DNA of 64,000 nucleotides from Ascidia mentula (taxonomy: Eukaryota; Chordata; Ascidiacea; Phlebobranchia; Ascidiidae): positions 18,664,501 to 18,728,500 of the forward strand of contig OX387200.1 of assembly GCA_947561715.1 (NCBI GenBank), read 5' to 3'. The position numbers and the translations under genes are program-made. The stretch's first letter is position 1. Each line of letters starts with the position of its first letter. The notes under the pieces were generated by a model, which searched no databases, was not told the DNA's origin, and was given only the letters and a program-made list of their open reading frames with translations. This document shows positions 31,300-42,771 of this stretch, piece by piece.

Positions 31300-33284
31300 A
31301 TGTTGCAAATTATTAATGCGCTCCCCACTGTGTCTGTTTTCGGCAAAGTCAAACGGATTCTGCGTGCTCTTGGGGTAAGATGCTCTGTTTTAATGCACTT
31401 GTTTTGCCCGTAATTTAATTCATTCCATGGTCTTCCAGATTACTGAAGTGGTGATCGGCATCATGTGCACAACAATTGGGTTGATGCTGATGGTGGATTC
31501 GAAAACGGCGAGATACGTGAAGTTGGGGAGGTATTCTAGTTACGCTACGCTGGTGACGTACAACAATTACTTTGAAGGAGTCTGGTGCAGACTTTGGGTC
31601 GGCGAAAACTTTTTTAAACTTTAATAACAAAATCAATTGCGGTTCTATTGTTTCATTCAAGATTTTGGCCACTGGTGTGATGGGCGTAATATGCGGTAAG
31701 AAGACTGTCACTCCTTGTATGGTAGGTTTATGTCTACGGTCTGCGCAATATAATAAATAAATGTATAGTAACAAAGTAATTAATGTAGACCTGTAGTGAA
31801 AAATTTGAGAAAAAAGACGGTTACACGAATGACATTTATTTGTCTAGATCAGTGGTTCCCAACGTGGGGGTCGCGGGAAGGCTGTCTGTGGGTCGCGACA
31901 AATATGTGATGTTTTTATAACTTGTTACAACACATAGGCTACAACTAGTTGCCTCCGTGTGTCTTGTGCAACGTGGTGCAGTGCTGAATCAAGCCGTCTA
32001 AATTAAACCGCCATTTACACACCATGCACCCCCAACACGTGAAAAAAAGATTAGGAATTCTTCAAACGTAATGAAGCCGGTTTGAAACGTCAGAGATTTG
32101 ACTTGGGAGGTAGTTTTCAGATTTTAGCGTTGTCAAATACTCAACCACGGATTTCAAACTTGGCTATGAAGTTGCAAGTCAGCCGTCTTATGGAGCAAAG
32201 TGATTGCCAATAAATGATATACTGTAAAATGCACTTTGATTGATATTGCTGTTGGGAAAAAAATGGTGGGGGTCGCAAGTTAGTTTAAATCAATATAGGG
32301 GGTCACTAACCACAAAAGGTTGGGAACCACTGGTCTAGATAAACACTCACATGGGTCTTTCAATTGCCGCCTCAGTATTTTCCTTCATTCTTGTATGCTT
32401 TTCACTTGGCCTTGTCTTCGTATATGGAAGTGTAAGTCGGAAAATATTAAACTTGTTTGACAAAAAAAAAACTAAATTTTATTTCCTTTTGAAATGGCGT
32501 TTACAAATTTACAACTTGCAGACTTATCCGTTTGTAGTTGCCATGGAAGGTATGTTATGTGCTTTGAGTTTTGTGGCGATGGGTGTTTGTATCACAAGCG
32601 CCAAGTTCTGTTGCCAAGCAACAGAAGCGGCTGGTTTGGGTCCTGGATGTTGTGGGGGAACATGCAACAAGGAGGTAAATAAAATTTAAGAAATTAAAAT
32701 TATTTTTTACCGACTACAATCGTAACAATATTGTGGGCTACTTTTTATAAAGACTTAAAGCCTTGGCTTATACTTGAATGTATGTTTGATATGCATCAAC
32801 TTTTGACTTTTATGTTACAATAACGTGATTTTCTTAGGCTATTGAAGTGGAGGGTGCAAGTAGACAGACAAACGGTAAACTACATTCGATGCTCAACATT
32901 ATTCCTAAATAAACACCGTTACTAGCAGCCAAACTTGTATTTAAAAGATGTATTTACATATTATTATGCACTGCAAAATCTCGTAGCGAGTAACCTACTC
33001 CCGGGCATAATATAGGACCATAGTGTTTATTAGAAGTTCGATTAGCATATAGGCCTACACCACTTACAAGTTACAACTTATATGTTATCACAAACGTTAC
33101 GGGTTTGAAAACGTTTTTTGTAGGCGGTCAAGTAATCCAACAACAAACCCAGTACCAAACCAGCACAACTCAACAGCAAGTGGTGACGACCGTTCCCCAA
33201 TACCAACCACCGCCCTCGCCATACAAACAAAACCCAGGCATCCAAGGGCAGCAGGGCAACTGGATACCACCTAATCAGTATTAG
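31300..33284 (+). CDS. MS4A/CD20-like four-pass membrane protein, unit 3, complete exon set
   Basis: Exons 31300-31374, 31439 to about 31597, 31662-31721, 32339-32431, 32522-32674, 32838-32874 and terminal exon 33124-33284 (TAG 33282-33284). Exon 6 leaves one base that joins GC of exon 7, in frame. Exon 7 encodes a Gln/Pro-rich cytoplasmic tail (QQQTQYQTSTTQQQ, PPPSPY) typical of the proline-rich tails of MS4A-like proteins. Predicted length about 245 residues with four membrane spans. Exon 4 is preceded by a 483-bp hAT-like insertion whose target duplication recreates the AG acceptor. This is the only unit with a stop-bearing last exon, so it is the likely ancestral gene. MS4A naming rests on topology and TM4 resemblance. 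Confidence 0.6.
31842..31849. repeat. Left 8-bp target duplication (GTCTAGAT)
   Basis: Repeated at 32333-32340; single in unit 2 at about 30170-30177. Confidence 0.95.
31850..32332. mobile_element. Non-autonomous hAT-like element, 483 bp
   Basis: Ends CAGTGGTTCCCAACG and its inverse GTTGGGAACCACTG, flanked by the 8-bp duplication GTCTAGAT. Both the CAGTGG terminus and the 8-bp duplication are hAT hallmarks. No transposase frame inside. Absent from units 1 and 2 at the same site. Confidence 0.95.
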
Positions 33285-34885
33285 CTATGTTCCAGCCAAT
33301 CAGATGCTCTTTTATTTAGGAAATGATTTACATTATCGGAGTATTACCACTATGTTATTTTTTAAAAAGGGTTTGCCCATTCCTGGGATAGCCCATAACG
33401 ATTATTGGGCTTCAAAAGATACGTTAACACTATACAGCTTTAGACTCACTTAATTATCCCCATGTTAACTTGGTTCACCTGAAAATACCTTCGCGTCCCA
33501 CTGGCATTGCAAACTTTTCTCCACCTACATCTATTAATTTTTTAAGTAGCCTAAACATATGCTACCGACCAAATAGGCTAATGACATATTAGGTAATGTG
33601 CATAAGTCTAGATAGGGTATTTGTTTATAAGAAACGTGCTTTATTTGTAAACTGTATGATAATTTGTGCGTTTTCATACACTTGTCCGTATTTTCAAACT
33701 AAATACAAATTTGTTACATGAACGTAGCAACACTTAATTTTAGACCAAACAGGTTTAGCCTACTATGGTCTGCACTGCACATAAGAATCATTTCCAGAAA
33801 AAATATCTCATTTTAAAGTGCATATGACACGGCCATAGCAACTTTCCGTAAAACTAAAGGTATATATACAACAAACATATATTGTAGCAACACGCATGTT
33901 TCCCTACTTAATTCTTTACACATTTGGAACACATACGGACCGAAGACTGCAGACGGTGTTAAGCTTTCCTGCCGGAGCTCCCACAGGTTTTCTGGCATCC
34001 TGCTGGACAACACATTTTTTCTAACACTTTGTTAAACGCCCATTTCGTAATCCTTCGACAGGCTAGTCTTGTCTACTCTCTTAGTCGCTCGACCTCTCTC
34101 GGCCCTGTTGTTATTCTCGCCATCGCGCTGTAAACGTTCGCACGTTATTTTAATAGTTAATTCGCTGCAATTCAGTCACGTGTTAAACGCGCTTGAAACA
34201 AATTAAGCTTAAGCCACCTGGTAATTGCAATCGTGGCTTTCAATTAATAAACAAGTCTGCCACGGAGTTGCAAATCAAGTATAGTCTTCAGCAGGAACAC
34301 GCAAGCAGACTTTAGATTCAGTAAAGCAGCGACTGTGAAAGCTATTTGTACGCTGCAATATCCAGTTTTTCGGTTCTACGTCAACTAAAAAATGTAGAAA
34401 ACTGCACGAAATGTAGCGGCGACCAAAAATCGTAAACCTTTTTCGCTGTGCCGAAATTGATATCACACAAGGCGCTCGCGTCAAAAAAATGCATTGTTTA
34501 CATAGGAGAAGGCGCCTTATATTGCAGATATCGAATAGTTTTAAACATAGGAGAATGCACAGACTACGTTACCTCAAAGTCTGGACAAGGTTTACATCAC
34601 ACAAAAATATGTCACTGTGACGTCACAAACCAAAGGCTTATTTGTCCCTAATTATCCGAAGACCAAAGGGTAGCAGCACCGACATTACTCTGTACTTCGA
34701 TGAAACCGGGATGACGCGCTCAGTGACATTACATTACGTCATTTTGGGTGTGATGTCATAACTTTAACCTGTAGCGAACTCAGTGTATATTAATATAAAA
34801 ATTGTAATATTGGAAATGTTTATATTCGTGACCGGGTTCCCACGTACAAAGGTCAAACTAAACGTGGTACAGTAATAATTACAGA
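33285..34885. other. Gene-free stretch downstream of the MS4A-like array
   Basis: No exon recognised. Short frames on either strand (33813-34013, 34275-34484, 34448-34651) show no family resemblance. A TGACGTCA palindrome with flanks lies at about 34617-34626. Confidence 0.45.
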
Positions 34886-34888
34886 CCT

Positions 34889-35007
34889 TTAAGACCGCAT
34901 ATCAGTAATTCTGTTAAAATAGTTTTGCCCGCGGGGAATACCCGTCCTGCGTCATAGAGAGTCTCAGTTCCGTCACAAGGCAACCGGTGATGCGTTTGGG
35001 TCAATTT
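34889..35007. repeat. Truncated left end of the TTAA-type element
   Basis: About 120 bp matching 36210-36331 (TTTAAGACCGCATATCAG through GGTGATGCGTTTGGGTCAAT), then unrelated sequence. Confidence 0.85.
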
Positions 35008-35598
35008 TATTCCATCACCATATGAATGGTGCTTCATACGAAAAGATTCACTGCTCACGCCATTGAAACCGAAGCAATTTTCAACATATTCTGGGTATGT
35101 GCTACTATTTTACCAATAAAGTAGCTCCTAGTTTGGTTTATCAATTGATTTTAAGCAAATAAATGCATTGCATGGTCTTGTATGCAAGTTAATAACACAA
35201 TTCTCATGCAATTTTCATGGTGTTGAGAGGTTCATAATTTCCTACCACAATACATGCCCCCTAATTGGCCTTTGGATGTTGATTAATTAACACCTGTGTC
35301 ATGTAATTAAGTATTGGACATGCAGATAATTGTTGCATGACTGCCTCGTGATATTTGGTTCCATTCTATGTGACCGGTTTGGGGCTTGAAGCACCATCCT
35401 CTGCCTATCAGTTGTCTTGGCGGTAACTCTGTTGACAAGGCCATTTTCTGTTGTTTAGGTGGTGTTAGTAAAACAGCTACAACTCTGGATCCGATGATCA
35501 AACAGGTGTGAAACTTCACAATGTAATAGTTGAATGGCACATGTATTGGACTTCATAGAAAAATTGCGATTCTGGGCAGGTGCGCCACTATTTAAGAC

Positions 35599-36208
35599 GG
35601 GTGTTTCTAAAATGCACAATGCCGCTAAGGTAGCTAATGCCGCTAATGCCCGCTAATGTAGCTAATGCCGCTAATGCCCGCTTGTGGAGCTAATGTCGCT
35701 AATGTCGCTAATGTCGCTAATGTCGCTAATGCCGCTAATGCCCGCTAATGTAGCTAATGCCCGCTTGTGGAGCTAATGTCGCTAATGCCGCTAATGCCCG
35801 GCATTAGCTACATTAGCTACATTAGCGGCATTAGCGGCATTAGCTACATTAGCGGGCATTAGCGGCATTAGCTGGCATTAGCGGGCATTAGCGGCATTAG
35901 CTACATTAGCGGGCATTAGCGGCATTAGCTACATTAGCGGGCAGCGGCATTAGCTGGCATTAGCGGGCATTAGCGGCATTAGCTACATTAGCGGGCATTA
36001 GCGGCATTAGCTACATTAGCGGGCATTAGCGGCATTAGCGGCATTAGCGGCATTAGCGACATTAGCGACATTAGCGACATTAGCTACATAGCAGCATCAT
36101 TCACAAAACGGGGCATTAGCGGCATTAGCGTCATTAGCGACATTAGCGACATTAGCGACATTAGCGACATTAGCGACATTAGCGACATTGTGCATTTTAG
36201 AAACACCG
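35599..36208. mobile_element. Near-palindromic 610-bp element built of 9-bp repeats
   Basis: Termini GGGTGTTTCTAAAATGCACA and CATTGTGCATTTTAGAAACACCG are inverse apart from the first bases. The interior is a run of GCTAATGYC-type 9-mers from about 35624 to 35800, which then turns into the inverse (GGCATTAGC, GACATTAGC) up to about 36190. The flanks carry ATTTAAGAC at 35590-35598 and 36209-36217, an apparent 9-bp target duplication as in Mutator-like elements. No coding capacity; the frame at 36084-36326 is an artefact of the repeat. Confidence 0.85.
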
Positions 36209-36214
36209 ATTTAA

Positions 36215-37033
36215 GACCGCATATCAGTAATTCTATTAAAATAGTTTTGCCCGCGGGGAATACCCGTCCTGCGTCATAGAGAGTCTCAGTTCCGTCACAA
36301 GGCAACCGGTGATGCGTTTGGGTCAATTTTCTGGTTGAATGAGCAAGAAGTCACGTGGTGTAGCCAGGGCGATTTTCAGCGTGTTTGTTGCAGTTTTAGT
36401 GCATTTTTTGCTCTTCTCAGTCAGTCAGACGTTTGGTGCAGGGTGCTGTGAAAAGTTTAGTTGAAAAACCACCAAAATGTTCAAGGGGATGTAGCTCAAA
36501 ATTGAATCACAGAAGTATACCTTAATTTGTGATTTTATGTTAGGCCCGCCTCTTGGCTACGCAGTAAGGTGAAAATTAGTTGCAAGATAGTTGCTTAAAG
36601 CACCACCTAGGGGTCATTTAGGCCCCCGATCAGTCATTATTTTAGCTAAATGGGCTGCAAAAAAATGTTAGATGGTTTTGCGAAAAAATGAATCACAAAA
36701 ACCTCATCCAATTTGCAATTTAATGTTGGCCCTAACCCTTTTCTACGCAATGGCAAAAAAAATTGTCACAGGAAAGTTGCTTTGGTTGCCCCCTGGGACT
36801 GTTTTTGCTATCCTATAGGACAAAAGATCCTCCTGGAGGCTCCTCAGATCCTTGCTGTGTTTTGGCGGATGCAGCTGCAATGAAATTATTTCTCTATGAA
36901 TAGTACCAGTAGATCTTCATGGGTCACTGACCACAGGAATTGTTGTTGGCAAAAAAACAAATCACTCAGTATGGGCATTAATGGTGATAGCCTTCAAAAC
37001 TAGATTTTGGGGATTTAATACTGATATGCGGCC
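36215..37033. mobile_element. Non-autonomous element with TTAA duplication (about 819 bp)
   Basis: Starts GACCGCATATCAGTA and ends TACTGATATGCGGCC, flanked by TTAA at 36211-36214 and 37034-37037, as for piggyBac or Kolobok elements. Interior sequence recurs at 53155-53560 and, more diverged, at 50520-51190. The palindromic element just before it is inserted into its left end. Confidence 0.75.
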
Positions 37034-37529
37034 TTAAACAACAACCGCCCTGGCTCTGAAACAATAAAGGACTATAAAGTGCCGTAACCTGTTGGTCCGC
37101 CCTGACATGCCTAGCGGGCACTTGTGACTTGTGTTCATGCTTTAAATGGGCCACATTGGCTTGCATGATACTCCTTTACCTATTCAACATCTAGGTCCGT
37201 ACTGCAGCTTGACACATTGCTAATGATGACGTCGCTGCTGTGCTTCCATGCTGTTGTCACGTGACATGCCTCTGGCTTGTTGCTGCTGCTGTTTCCCTTC
37301 TGCCTGCTCAGTCCTTTATTACCCCGACGCTTTTCTTGCATGCGCTCATTGTAGTACTGATGATGAACGCAGTCAGTGTTCGAAACGTTTACTAATGGTT
37401 AACAGCATTTTAGCTTTGGCTTTCATTTTCAAAGTTATCAACTCCAAATATTTTGCACCCACAGTCGTCTTTTATTTCGGTTTTACATCGATCGAAGGCA
37501 CCTATATCATAATATTATGTGCTGTAACA

Positions 37530-37695
37530 TACGTCACAGAAACCAGTGCTTGTATTGCGTAATGTTTGCGTGTGTAACATATGTCACAGAAACCAGTGCT
37601 TGTATTGCGTAATGTTTGCGTGTGTAACATACGTCACAGAAACCAGTGCTTGTATTGCGTAATGTTTGCGTGTGTAACATACGTCACAGAGGCCA
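37530..37695. repeat. 50-bp minisatellite upstream of gene A
   Basis: About 3.5 copies of a 50-bp unit containing TGTGTAACATACGTCACAGA and ATTGCGTAATGTTTGCG. Each copy has ACGTCA, the half-site bound by ATF/CREB-type factors. A TATA box follows at once. The same array is at 40515-40695 before gene B. Confidence 0.85.
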
Positions 37696-37700
37696 GCGCT

Positions 37701-37710
37701 TATATATAAA
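37701..37710 (+). promoter_or_regulatory. TATA box after the minisatellite, gene A
   Basis: TATATATAAA about 610 bp before the gene A start codon; a CACGTG box and ACCAATCAG (CCAAT type) follow near 37834-37858. The first exon would be non-coding. Confidence 0.45.
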
Positions 37711-38311
37711 TTCATCGAATGTTCTCGAGTAAAGTAAGTCATTTAACATCCTGTTTACCACATAAAATGTTCTCCTATACTTATGTCACATCACACCTAT
37801 GTTCTTGTGTTATATTACAAGCGCCTCATGAAATCACGTGACATTATTGACCAATCAGCTCTCATAATGGAAAGCATTAAAGAGCTCAGTTCTTACCTGA
37901 AAATTCAGTCAAGTCAAGTTTAGTCTTCGCCATTCTATTTGCTGGCATCCTAACAACGTTGTATTGAAAGCTGTAATGTACCGTCTTAATGAAGAAGATA
38001 ACAGAAATGAATACAATTATTTGGGAAGAGATCTTGTTTCTGGGTGCATTATAGAACGGGGCAGAAGCAGGTTTAACCATCAAAGCTCAGGCCATCGAGA
38101 CACTGTTAATTATAAAAAAACGGCATTAAAACCAATAAACTTCTCAATAAAACACGCACTTAACACAATAGCATCGGTATTTGATTTGAGTCATCGGGCT
38201 TTTAAAAAACGAAGTGATATTGGTGTTGACAATAAAAGCACACAACTACGTTTAACATATATGTGGTTAAATGTAGATTTTTTGCTAAACACCAACAAGT
38301 TTTGTGCAAAA

Positions 38312-39791
38312 ATGGAAAGCTTAACAACTCAGGGATTATCACAGGTGAGGCATTCTAAACAAACTATCGCAACTTAGTAATGCTATTACTTATATACAGG
38401 GTGATTCTCAAGGTATTAATATGGCTGTCGCCTCTCAGGAGGGACGTCCGAAAAATAATAAACTCCAGGTAATAAATTTTGCAGTGACATAATTTTTTTA
38501 AATTTGCACATAGGATTACATTGAAAAATACATAAGGCATAGTTACTACTAGGATAAATAATTGAAATCTTTTCAAATGTAAAATCACCATATAACCCCA
38601 CAATATCTTGATGTAAATTGTAAAAACATATTTGTTTTTTTATTCACAAACTCAATGAAAATTGGTTTGCTTGGGTTTAAGGGTTTGTCAAGGTTTAGCA
38701 TTTGACATAGCCATCTTCACACTTTTCTATGTAGGTGGCTTTGCTTCACCACAAAGATGATAATGGACATGCAGATGAAATAAAGCAAGAATTGGAAAAC
38801 AGCAAAAAATTTGCCAACTGGAACATTGTTTTGGAAAAAGATTTTGTTCCAGCTGGCGGTGATGCAAAAGTTAAAGCCATTATTCCACTCATTGACGAGA
38901 GTGATTGCATCCTTTTGCTTGTAACTAAACACTCGAGAAATGATCGTTATTCAGATCATCATGCAGTAGTAGCTCAACACCTGTCTATAGAACAAAACAA
39001 AACGATTTTTGCAGTTCAGGTACCTGATGATAATCAGCAGTTACCAAAGGAACTTGCTGCTTATAAATCAGCACTCAAGGGAATGGATCTTGTGAAAAAG
39101 TTAGAAAAAGCTTGTGTAAGTAGTTTAATTGTGACCAGTTTAAACATATAAAACTGACAAGTAGGATTAAGGACTTTGTGCATCTGAAGCATAAAGCATA
39201 TACTTGGCCTCATATATACCTGGATTATTTCATTCCGGGTTTTACTTTGTCTGTTATCCATAGAAAATCTGTAGCATGTCCTTTTACCACTACAATTTGT
39301 ATTAACTCTGAGGCCCTGCTAAATGTGATCATATGAGGATATGCAATTAAACTTCAATATGAAACAAATCATTAAAATTTATTCATCAGGATAAATGTTT
39401 AAAACAAAGGTGACAACATATCAAAATATGTGGCCAACATACTAATTTAAATACCAAGTATTGTTACTATTGTCATTAACAATTAGGTAATATAATACAA
39501 GGGGTGTTGTTTTCTTTTGCATTGTAAACTATTTCAACATAAATTGCCATGTAATTTATACTGTACTAATTACAAGCAGAGCTAAAAATCATTGGATAGG
39601 ATGTAACATTTGTAACAATACGAATATAAGTTATTGTACAACTGCACACATACAAAGTTCAAAATTGTTGGCCAATTACTCTAAAACTCTATTGAGGTTA
39701 GCGCATAACACAACCAGTAACATGCAAAAAGCCCTTTAATAATACTTTAAAATTTTCATTGTAGGATAACCATACTTGGGATATATGTTAG
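38312..39791 (+). CDS. TIR-like gene A, 169 residues
   Basis: Four phase-0 exons: 38312-38344 (MESLTTQGLSQ), 38400-38468 (GDSQGINM... NNKLQ), 38735-39115 (the TIR-like domain) and 39765-39791 (8 residues, stop TAG). The domain (residues 35-161) shows the alternating pattern of a TIR fold: strand A VALLHHKDD, helix A with DEIKQELE, strand B/BB loop NIVLEKDFVPAGG, helix B KVKAIIPLI, strand C CILLLVTKHS, strand D TIFAVQVPDD. The FVPAGG loop and ILLLVT strand resemble TICAM/TRIF-type TIRs more than MyD88-type. No signal peptide or membrane span, so probably a cytosolic adaptor. Start chosen because upstream frame is not conserved in units C-E. TIR call is by pattern only. Confidence 0.55.
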
Positions 39792-40514
39792 CTGCAGCTG
39801 GAAGTGGAATTGAAAAAATAAACAAAATTGTAGGCTATACTTTTTCTGTACGATAATTATAGAATTGCTGTTATCGACTTGATTTTGTTGCAATGTTTTG
39901 TCGTTTGTACAATTATCTTTACATCAAGCTTCAAAATATGTAACAACTTAAAAAGCATATCCTCAATACCCTTACTTCAGCCTGTGGATCATGATTTAAA
40001 GTTCTTTTCCAGTGTTCAGGAAGGAACTTTGCTGTGTTTTGCTTCAGCTCCTTGTCACCTTTGAAAAGCATAACATTTGTTTTTATCCCAAAAGCAACCT
40101 ACAAGCATCCAATACACATTGAAAACTATGTTCAAAATTAATTTCACCACTTTCTCTCTGAATATTGTGCACTTTTTGAAACTAAAATTTTCCACAAAAT
40201 GCTTTCATAGTGTGAATAAATACCGTTATCATGAGATTTTATTGTTGATTGTGTCTTTGATTCAAACACTATATTGTAGTTAGAAAAATTAGTTCTTTTG
40301 CAAGAAGAACCACGATGCATAAGCATTTATAATCTTACTGTATAAAAAGCAGTAAATCTTAAACAGGGTTTCACAAGATACCCTGGAATTCAACACTGCA
40401 AATATTTGGACCCCTAACATTGGTCAAAATGAAATCGCTTATTCCTAAAAATCTCAATATTGTGATGCCAGGGTGAAACATGATGATACATTTAATATTT
40501 TTTTATTATGTGCT

Positions 40515-40695
40515 GTAACATACGTCACAGAAACCAGTGCTTGTATTGCGTAATGTTTGCGTGTGTAACATATGTCACAGAAACCAGTGCTTGTATTGCG
40601 TAATGTTTGCGTGTGTAACATACGTCACAGAAACCAGTGCTTGTATTGCGTAATGTTTGCGTGTGTAACATACGTCACAGAGGCCAGCGCTTATA
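40515..40695. repeat. 50-bp minisatellite upstream of gene B
   Basis: Copy of 37530-37695 with the same number of units; followed by the TATA box at 40691-40700. Confidence 0.85.
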
Positions 40696-41290
40696 TATAA
40701 ATTCATCGAATGTTCTCGAGTAAAGTAAGTCATTTAACATCCTGTTTACCACATAAAATGTTCTCCTATGCTTATGTCACATCACACCTATGTTCTTGTG
40801 TTATATTACAAGCGCCTCATGAAATCACGTGACATTATTGACCAATCAGCTCTCATAATGGAAAGCATTAAGGAGCTCAGTTTTTACCTGAAAATTCAGT
40901 CAAGTCAAGTTTAGTCTTCGCCATTCTATTTGCTGGCATCCTATCAACGTTGTAATGTACCGTCTTAATTAAGAAGATAACAGAAATGAATACAATTATT
41001 TGGGAAGAGATCTTGTTTCTGGGTGCTTTATAGAACGGGGCAGAAGCAGGTTTAACCATCAAAGCTCAGGCCATCGAGACACTGTTAATTATAAAAAAAC
41101 GGCATTAAAACCAATAAACTTCTCAATAAAACACGCACTTAACACAATAGCATCGGTATTTGATTTGAGTCATCGGGCTTTTAAAAAACGAAGTGATATT
41201 GGTGTTGACAATAAAAGCACACAACTACGTTTAACATATATGTGGTTAAATGTAGATTTTTTGCTAAACACCAACAAGTTTTGTGCAAAA

Positions 41291-42771
41291 ATGGAAAGCT
41301 TAACAACTCAGGGATTATCACAGGTGAGGCATTCTAAACAAACTATCGCAACTTAGTAATGCTATTACTTATATACAGGGTGATTCTCAAGGTATTAATA
41401 TGCCTGTCGCCTCTCAGGAGGGACGTCCGAAAAATAATAAACTCCAGGTAATAAATTTTGCAGTGACATAATTTTTTTAAATTTGCACATAGGATTACAT
41501 TGAAAAATACATAAGGCATAGTTACTACTAGGATAAATAATTGAAATCTTTTCAAATGTAAAATCACCATATAACCCCACAATATCTTAATGTAAATTGT
41601 AAAAACATATTTGTTTTTTTATTCACAAACTCAATGAAAATTGGTTTGCTTGGGTTTAAGAGTTTTGTCAATGTTGAGCATTTAACATAGCCACCTTCAC
41701 ACTTTTCTATGTAGGTGGCTTTGCTTCACCACAAAGATGATAATGGACATGCAGATGAAATAAAGCAAGAATTGGAAAACAGCAAAAAATTTGCCAACTG
41801 GAACATTGTTTTGGAAAAAGATTTTGTTCCAGCTGGCGGTGATGCAAAAGTTAAAGCCATTATTCCACTCATTGACGAGAGTGATTGCATCCTTTTGCTT
41901 GTAACTAAACACTCGAGAAATGATCGTTATTCAGATCATCATGCAGTAGTAGCTCAACACCTGTCTATAGAACAAAACAAAACGATTTTTGCAGTTCAGG
42001 TACCTGATGATAATCAGCAGTTACCAAAGGAACTTGCTGCTTATAAATCAGCACTCAAGGGAATGGATCTTGTGAAAAAGTTAGAAAAAGCTTGTGTAAG
42101 TAGTTTAATTGTGACCAGTTTAAACATATAAAACTGACAAGTAGGATTAAGGACTTTGTGCATCTGAAGCATAAAGCATATACTTGGCCTCATATATACC
42201 TGGATTATTTCATTCCGGGTTTTACTTTGTCTGTTATCCATAGAAAATCTGTAGCATGTCCTTTTACCACTACAATTTGTATTAACTCTGAGGCCCTGCT
42301 AAATGTGATCATATGAGGATATGCAATTAAACTTCAATATGAAACAAATCATTAAAATTTATTCATCAGGATAAATGTTTAAAACAAAGGTGACAACATA
42401 TCAAAATATGTGGCCAACATACTAATTTAAATACCAAGTATTGTTACTATTGTCATTAACAATTGGGTAATATAATACAAGGGGTGTTGTTTTCTTTTGC
42501 ATTGTAAACTATTTCAACATAAATTGCCATGTAATTTATACTGTACTAATTACAAGCAGAGCTAAAAATCATTGGATAGGATGTAACATTTGTAACAATA
42601 CGAATATAAGTTATTGTACAACTGCACACATACAAAGTTCAAAATTGTTGGCCAATTACTCTAAAACTCTATTGAGGTTAGCGCATAACACAACCAGTAA
42701 CATGCAAAAAGCCCTTTAATAATACTCTAAAATTTTCATTGTAGGATAACCATACTTGGGATATATGTTAG
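41291..42771 (+). CDS. TIR-like gene B, 169 residues
   Basis: Exons 41291-41323, 41379-41447, 41715-42095 and 42745-42771. The domain exon translates identically to gene A. The one coding difference I see is Ala to Pro in exon 2 (MAVAS in A, MPVAS in B). The upstream ATG-open frame of A is broken in B (TAA near 40970), supporting MESLTT as the start. Confidence 0.55.

Larger units (their letters stand above)
37518..40497 (+). repeat. 2.98-kb tandem duplication, copy 1 (TIR-like gene A)
   Basis: 37518-40497 and 40498-43477 are nearly identical; exon 3 of the enclosed gene is offset by exactly 2980 bp (38735 and 41715). Small indels (for example 12 bp at 37966 against 40947) separate the copies. 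Confidence 0.9.

Noticed and set aside
36084..36326. 80-codon frame with repeated MSL residues
   Set aside because: Translation of the 9-bp repeat array; 9 bp is three codons so any frame stays open.
37248..37562. 104-codon frame with Cys run and hydrophobic segments
   Set aside because: Runs into the 50-bp minisatellite and has no splice context or repeat partner; likely chance.
37964..38344. Long N-terminal extension of TIR-like gene A (MKAVMYRL start)
   Set aside because: The frame is broken in gene B and absent in C-E; the conserved start is M[EG]SLTTQ.
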